Origin: Marivita sp. S6314 | Lineage (GTDB): Bacteria > Pseudomonadota > Alphaproteobacteria > Rhodobacterales > Rhodobacteraceae | NCBI RefSeq assembly: GCF_023015985.1 | Contig: NZ_JALKAO010000001.1 | Location: 124,001 to 188,000 of the forward strand | Length of the DNA stretch: 64,000 nt | Direction of reading: 5' to 3' | Part shown: piece after piece, positions 60,730 to 64,000 of the stretch | Layout of the letters: each line of letters starts with the position of its first letter | Numbering within the stretch: the first letter of the stretch is position 1 | Position numbers and translations under genes: made by a program | The notes under the pieces: generated by a model | What the model was told of the DNA's origin: nothing | Databases searched by the model: none | The model's input: only the letters and a program-made list of their open reading frames with translations

Positions 60730-61182
60730 ATGACCCACCTTCCCCGCCTCAAGGCCCGTGCCCGCCGTCTGGCCCGCAGCCCCGCCGATGCCGAAGACCT
60801 GTGCCACGATGCCTGTCTTGCGCTCCTCGAACGCGAGGCCAAGGGCGCCCGGATCGACCGCCCCTTGCCCTACATGATGACCGCCCTGCGCCACGCAGCG
60901 CAGGCCCGGTTCCGATCCGCCGCCCGTCAGGACAGTCTGGACGAGGATGATCATCCGCAGGCGGACGACGCGTCGCTGGCATGTTTCTGCACCGAAGTGC
61001 TGGCGCATCTCGACACCCTGCCCCAAACCGACCGCGCGCTGCTGCGCCGCGTGGCGTTTGAAGAGATCACACCAAGTGAGCTGGCAGCGGAACTTGATAT
61101 CCCTGTCGGCACCATCATGTCGCGTCTGGGCCGCGCGCGGGCGCGGTTGAGAGAGGCCGTGGGGATCACGTCGGCGTTTTAA
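60730..61182 (+). CDS. ECF-like RNA polymerase sigma factor (short)
   Basis: A 150-residue sigma factor with region 2 (THLPRLKARARRLARSPADAEDLCHDACLALLE) and region 4 (RALLRRVAFEEITPSELAAE, IPVGTIMSRLGRARARLREA). It has no membrane anti-sigma partner next to it. Two start codons are possible: GGAGG lies 7 nt before ATG 60730, but only 1 nt before the in-frame ATG 60724, so 60730 is chosen. The EF-hand gene is divergent at 230 bp, a plausible target. Length is shorter than most ECF factors (170-190). Confidence 0.82.
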   Translation: MTHLPRLKARARRLARSPADAEDLCHDACLALLEREAKGARIDRPLPYMMTALRHAAQARFRSAARQDSLDEDDHPQADDASLACFCTEVLAHLDTLPQTDRALLRRVAFEEITPSELAAELDIPVGTIMSRLGRARARLREAVGITSAF

Positions 61183-61183
61183 G

Positions 61184-61240
61184 TGGGCTCCGCCCCGGTC
61201 CGGGGCTCTCCCGAGGTATTTTCGAACCAGAGAAGAAAAA
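61184..61240 (+). repeat. Dispersed intergenic repeat, copy 3
   Basis: After the sigma factor stop: GTGGGCTCCGCCCCGGTCCG hairpin region, then GGGGCTCTCCCGAGGTATTT TCGAA and the purine-rich tail CCAGAGAAGAAAAA. Same order of parts as copies 1 and 2; the tail leads into the nrdJ terminator. Confidence 0.7.
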
Positions 61241-61263
61241 AAGGGGGCCACTGGGACCCCCTT
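61235..61263 (-). terminator. Rho-independent terminator of nrdJ
   Basis: Stem AAGGGGG/CCCCCTT (61241-61247, 61257-61263) with a short loop, followed on the minus strand by a run of eight T residues (61242-61235). It lies about 110 bp past the nrdJ stop; the sigma factor gene comes from the other side and could use the same stem. Confidence 0.75.
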
Positions 61264-61371
61264 CCTAGTTTCGCTCGTCAAGCTCTGAATTTGTTCACCG
61301 CTCGGAATATTTCTGCCTGCGGCCTGACGCGCGTCAGAGGCAGGCGCACCTGCCTCGTGACTGGGTAAGTT

Positions 61372-64000
61372 TTAGCTACACCCGCTTGTTCCGCCGCAGG
61401 TGTTGCACTTCATGCAGGTCCCATTGCGCACCAGCGTGTAGTTGCCGCAATCGCCGCAGGCTTCGCCTTCGTAGCCCTGCATCTTGGCGCGGGTCACGGC
61501 GGTCATCGCGGTTGTGGACGTGGTGGTTGTTTGCGTGGCCACCGCTGTTGCAACACCGCCGGTTTCCGGCACAAGCGTGTTGAGCGCCGTGACCGGGTCC
61601 GCACCGCCAAAGGCAACCGCCCCAGCCTGACCACCCTGCAACACGATCAGTTCCTGTGGCAGACGCTTGCGCAGGTAGCCGGTGGAACTGATCTGCTTGA
61701 GCACTTCGAGCGACTTGGATGCTGCCGTGTCAGACAGTTCCTGTACGTTCGACACGCCTTCTTCTTCGCCACGGCCCAGATCGTCGAAGGACGCGCCTTC
61801 GGGTTTGACGTGCGCCAGGTCGGTGCGGTCGAGGTACGACACAGCCAGTTCACGGAAGATGTAGTCAAGGATCGACGTCGCGTTCTTGATGCTGTCATTG
61901 CCCTGCACCATGCCCGCCGGTTCGAACTTGGTGAAGGTGAAGGCATCGACGAATTCTTCGAGCGGCACGCCGTACTGAAGGCCCACGGACACGGCGATGG
62001 CGAAGTTGTTCATCATCGCGCGGAAGCCCGCACCTTCCTTGTGCATGTCGATGAAGATCTCGCCCAAGGACCCGTCTTCATATTCGCCGGTGCGCAGATA
62101 GACCTTGTGACCACCAACGATGGCCTTCTGTGTGTAGCCTTTGCGGCGCTCCGGCATCTTTTCGCGGTGCGACTTGGCGATTTCCTTGATAACCACCTTC
62201 TCGACGATCTTCTCGGCCAGCACCTGAGCCTTTTCCGTCATCGAGCCGCTTTCCAGCACCTCTTGCGCATCTTCGTCGTCTTCGACCAAGGCGGCAGCGA
62301 GAGGCTGGGACAGTTTGGAGCCGTCACGATAGAGCGCGTTGGCCTTTGTGCCCAAGGACCAGCTCAGCTCATAGGCTTTTTGGCAGTCTTCGATGGTCGC
62401 ATCGTTGGGCATGTTGATCGTCTTCGAGATCGCGCCCGAGATAAACGACTGCGCCGCGGCCATCATGGTGATGTGGCTGTTGACCGACAGGAAGCGCTTG
62501 CCCTTCTTGCCGCACGGGTTGGCGCAATCAAAGATCGGCAGATGCTCGTCCTTGAGATGCGGCGCGCCTTCCAGCGTCATCGTCCCGCAGACGTGATCGT
62601 TGGCGGCGTCAATCTCGGCCTTCGTGTAGCCAAGGTGACGCAGCAGGTCGAAGGTCGGGTCGTTCAACTTCTCCGCCGGAATGCCCAGCACTTCGCGGCA
62701 GAACTCTTCGCCCAACGTCCACTGGTTGAACACGAAGCGGATGTCAAAGGCCGCTGCCAGTGCGTTGTCGACCTTTTCCAACTGAGCCGGGCCAAAGCCG
62801 TGACCGATCAGCGACGTGTGGTTGATGCCCGGCGCATTCCCGATGGACCCATGACCCACGGCGTAGGACACGATTTCTTCGATCTGTGCCGATCCGTAGC
62901 CCAGTTTTTCCAAAGCCGCCGGAACGGATTGGTTGATGATCTTAAAGTAACCACCACCTGCGAGTTTCTTGAACTTCACCAATGCGAAGTCCGGCTCGAT
63001 CCCTGTCGTATCGCAATCCATGACGAGGCCGATGGTGCCGGTCGGTGCAATCACGGTGGCCTGCGCATTGCGGTAGCCGTGCTTTTCGCCCAACCGAAGC
63101 GCCTCGTCCCAGGACGACATCGCCAGATCAATCAGCTTGCTGTCCGGGCAGTTGGCGTGGTCCAGCGCGACCGGCTTGACCGACAGGTTGTCGTAGCCAT
63201 CCGTCGCGCCGTAGGCGGCGTTGCGGTGGTTGCGGATCACACGCAACATGTGGTCGGCGTTTTTCTTGTAGCCGGGGAACGGCCCCAATTCGCCCGCCAC
63301 TTCGGCGGATGTGGCGTAGGACACACCTGTCATGATCGCGGTCAGTGCGCCACACAATGCGCGGCCTTCGTCGCTGTCATAGCTGTAGCCCAGGTTCATC
63401 AGCAGGCCGCCGATATTGGCATAGCCCAGACCCAGCGTGCGGAAGTCATAGGATCGCTGCGCGATTTCCTTGGACGGGAACTGCGCCATCATGACCGAGA
63501 TTTCGAGCGTCAGCGTCCACAGGCGTGTCGCATGCATATAGTCGTCGGCCTGAAACTCCCCATCCTTGAGGAAGGTCAACAGATTCATAGACGCCAGGTT
63601 ACAGGCCGTGTCGTCCAGGAACATATATTCAGAACAAGGGTTTGAGCCGCGAATCTCACCATCTTCGGGGCATGTGTGCCACTCGTTGACCGTGTCGTGG
63701 AACTGGATGCCGGGATCGGCACAGGCCCAGGCCGCGTGACCCACATCTTCCCACAGATCGCGCGCCTTGATCGTCTTGGCGACAGACCCGTCGGTGCGGC
63801 GGATCAACTCCCAATCGGCATCGTCTTTGACCGCCTGCAGGAACGCATTTGTGACGCGGATCGAGTTGTTGGAGTTCTGGCCGGAAACAGACGCATACGC
63901 CTCGGAGTCCCAGTCGGTGTCATAGGTCGGAAATTCGATCGACGCATATCCTTGACGCGCATAGTCCAGCACGCGCTTGATATAGGTCTCGGGGATCATG
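61372..64000 (-). CDS. nrdJ: Adenosylcobalamin-dependent (class II) ribonucleotide reductase, C-terminal part
   Basis: The last 876 or so residues of a vitamin B12-dependent class II ribonucleotide reductase; the full protein is about 1200 residues and the N-terminus lies beyond the right edge. The catalytic core includes [23 protein letters not shown] (active-site cysteine and the N-C-E pattern), [21 protein letters not shown] and [14 protein letters not shown]. The C-terminal tail has the redox cysteines and a zinc-ribbon-like [23 protein letters not shown] ending GCS. It makes deoxyribonucleotides from ribonucleotides without oxygen dependence. A methionine at 63999 looks like a start but is internal by family length. 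Confidence 0.95.
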   Translation of the reverse strand, partial: MIPETYIKRVLDYARQGYASIEFPTYDTDWDSEAYASVSGQNSNNSIRVTNAFLQAVKDDADWELIRRTDGSVAKTIKARDLWEDVGHAAWACADPGIQFHDTVNEWHTCPEDGEIRGSNPCSEYMFLDDTACNLASMNLLTFLKDGEFQADDYMHATRLWTLTLEISVMMAQFPSKEIAQRSYDFRTLGLGYANIGGLLMNLGYSYDSDEGRALCGALTAIMTGVSYATSAEVAGELGPFPGYKKNADHMLRVIRNHRNAAYGATDGYDNLSVKPVALDHANCPDSKLIDLAMSSWDEALRLGEKHGYRNAQATVIAPTGTIGLVMDCDTTGIEPDFALVKFKKLAGGGYFKIINQSVPAALEKLGYGSAQIEEIVSYAVGHGSIGNAPGINHTSLIGHGFGPAQLEKVDNALAAAFDIRFVFNQWTLGEEFCREVLGIPAEKLNDPTFDLLRHLGYTKAEIDAANDHVCGTMTLEGAPHLKDEHLPIFDCANPCGKKGKRFLSVNSHITMMAAAQSFISGAISKTINMPNDATIEDCQKAYELSWSLGTKANALYRDGSKLSQPLAAALVEDDEDAQEVLESGSMTEKAQVLAEKIVEKVVIKEIAKSHREKMPERRKGYTQKAIVGGHKVYLRTGEYEDGSLGEIFIDMHKEGAGFRAMMNNFAIAVSVGLQYGVPLEEFVDAFTFTKFEPAGMVQGNDSIKNATSILDYIFRELAVSYLDRTDLAHVKPEGASFDDLGRGEEEGVSNVQELSDTAASKSLEVLKQISSTGYLRKRLPQELIVLQGGQAGAVAFGGADPVTALNTLVPETGGVATAVATQTTTTSTTAMTAVTRAKMQGYEGEACGDCGNYTLVRNGTCMKCNTCGGTSGCS

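Noticed and set aside
61531-63645. 704-codon open frame on the plus strand across nrdJ
   Set aside because: Antisense shadow of the conserved ribonucleotide reductase; composition typical of reverse-strand reading of GC-rich codons.
1-64000. CRISPR array
   Set aside because: No series of regularly spaced direct repeats was seen; the three GC-rich repeats found are tens of kilobases apart.

Overview
The window looks like a chromosomal segment of a marine alphaproteobacterium of the Rhodobacteraceae (Roseobacter group). The evidence is high GC, a B12-dependent NrdJ ribonucleotide reductase, class II DAHP synthase, a Rhodobacterales-type TatC, a PAS_5 protein, many periplasmic-binding-protein transporters, and a dispersed intergenic repeat ending in a (G/A)AG(A/G)TATTT(T/C) core. 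Species cannot be named from the sequence alone. Nearly all of it is dense, compact core genome; one insertion element (51673-53619) interrupts it, and a few small genes look accessory.

Layout. 1-9.3 kb: a DsbA-like fragment, an acyl-CoA synthetase divergent from an XRE-cupin regulator, an orphan oligopeptide-type binding protein, a candidate small RNA (about 4480-4555), 3-hydroxybutyrate dehydrogenase plus a patatin-like lipase, a DUF502 membrane protein, and the pseudouridine catabolic pair psuK-psuG. 9.4-18 kb: a trans-sulfuration family PLP enzyme coupled to phoR, convergent with the phosphate operon pstS-pstC-pstA-pstB-phoU-phoB, which has a three-unit Pho box upstream of pstS. 18-24.5 kb: an M20 deacylase, a LuxR solo, rpsB-tsf with a structured leader that can form a pseudoknot, a glycosyltransferase and an unknown helical protein. 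24.5-34 kb: HupE/UreJ_2 protein, gamma-carbonic anhydrase, gmk, yicC, PAS_5 protein, DAHP synthase, a GlxA-type regulator, a small HELGH metallopeptidase-like protein and a PQQ-type sugar dehydrogenase. 33.3-38.6 kb: a complete branched-chain amino acid type ABC transporter. 38.7-42.8 kb: a three-gene signalling operon (LuxR-type response regulator, FIST-domain protein, PAS hybrid histidine kinase) resembling the NosP/NahK nitric-oxide module. 42.8-48.2 kb: thioesterase, EnvZ-like kinase, MBL hydrolase, tRNA-Asn(GTT), an AvrRpt2-like cysteine protease, aroQ and ppx. 48.4-51.5 kb: a C1/corrinoid operon (Virulence_fact protein, methylenetetrahydrofolate reductase-like, HAD phosphatase, methyltetrahydrofolate:corrinoid methyltransferase). 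51.7-53.6 kb: an IS1-family transposon with two passenger genes. 53.6-56.1 kb: tatA-tatB-tatC plus a coupled ATPase. 56.2-60.2 kb: a WYL regulator followed by a 1068-residue self-sufficient reductive dehalogenase-like protein. 60.2-64 kb: an EF-hand protein divergent from a short sigma factor, and nrdJ running off the right edge.

The most notable items are the reductive dehalogenase/PDR fusion with its own regulator, the FIST-hybrid kinase module, the IS1-like transposon that carries a KGG-type small protein and a HARE-HTH protein in tail-to-tail overlap, the candidate sRNA, and the rpsB leader pseudoknot. Three corrinoid-dependent proteins (methyltransferase, reductive dehalogenase, NrdJ) lie within 14 kb. 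All functional assignments rest on motifs read by eye; no database search was run.
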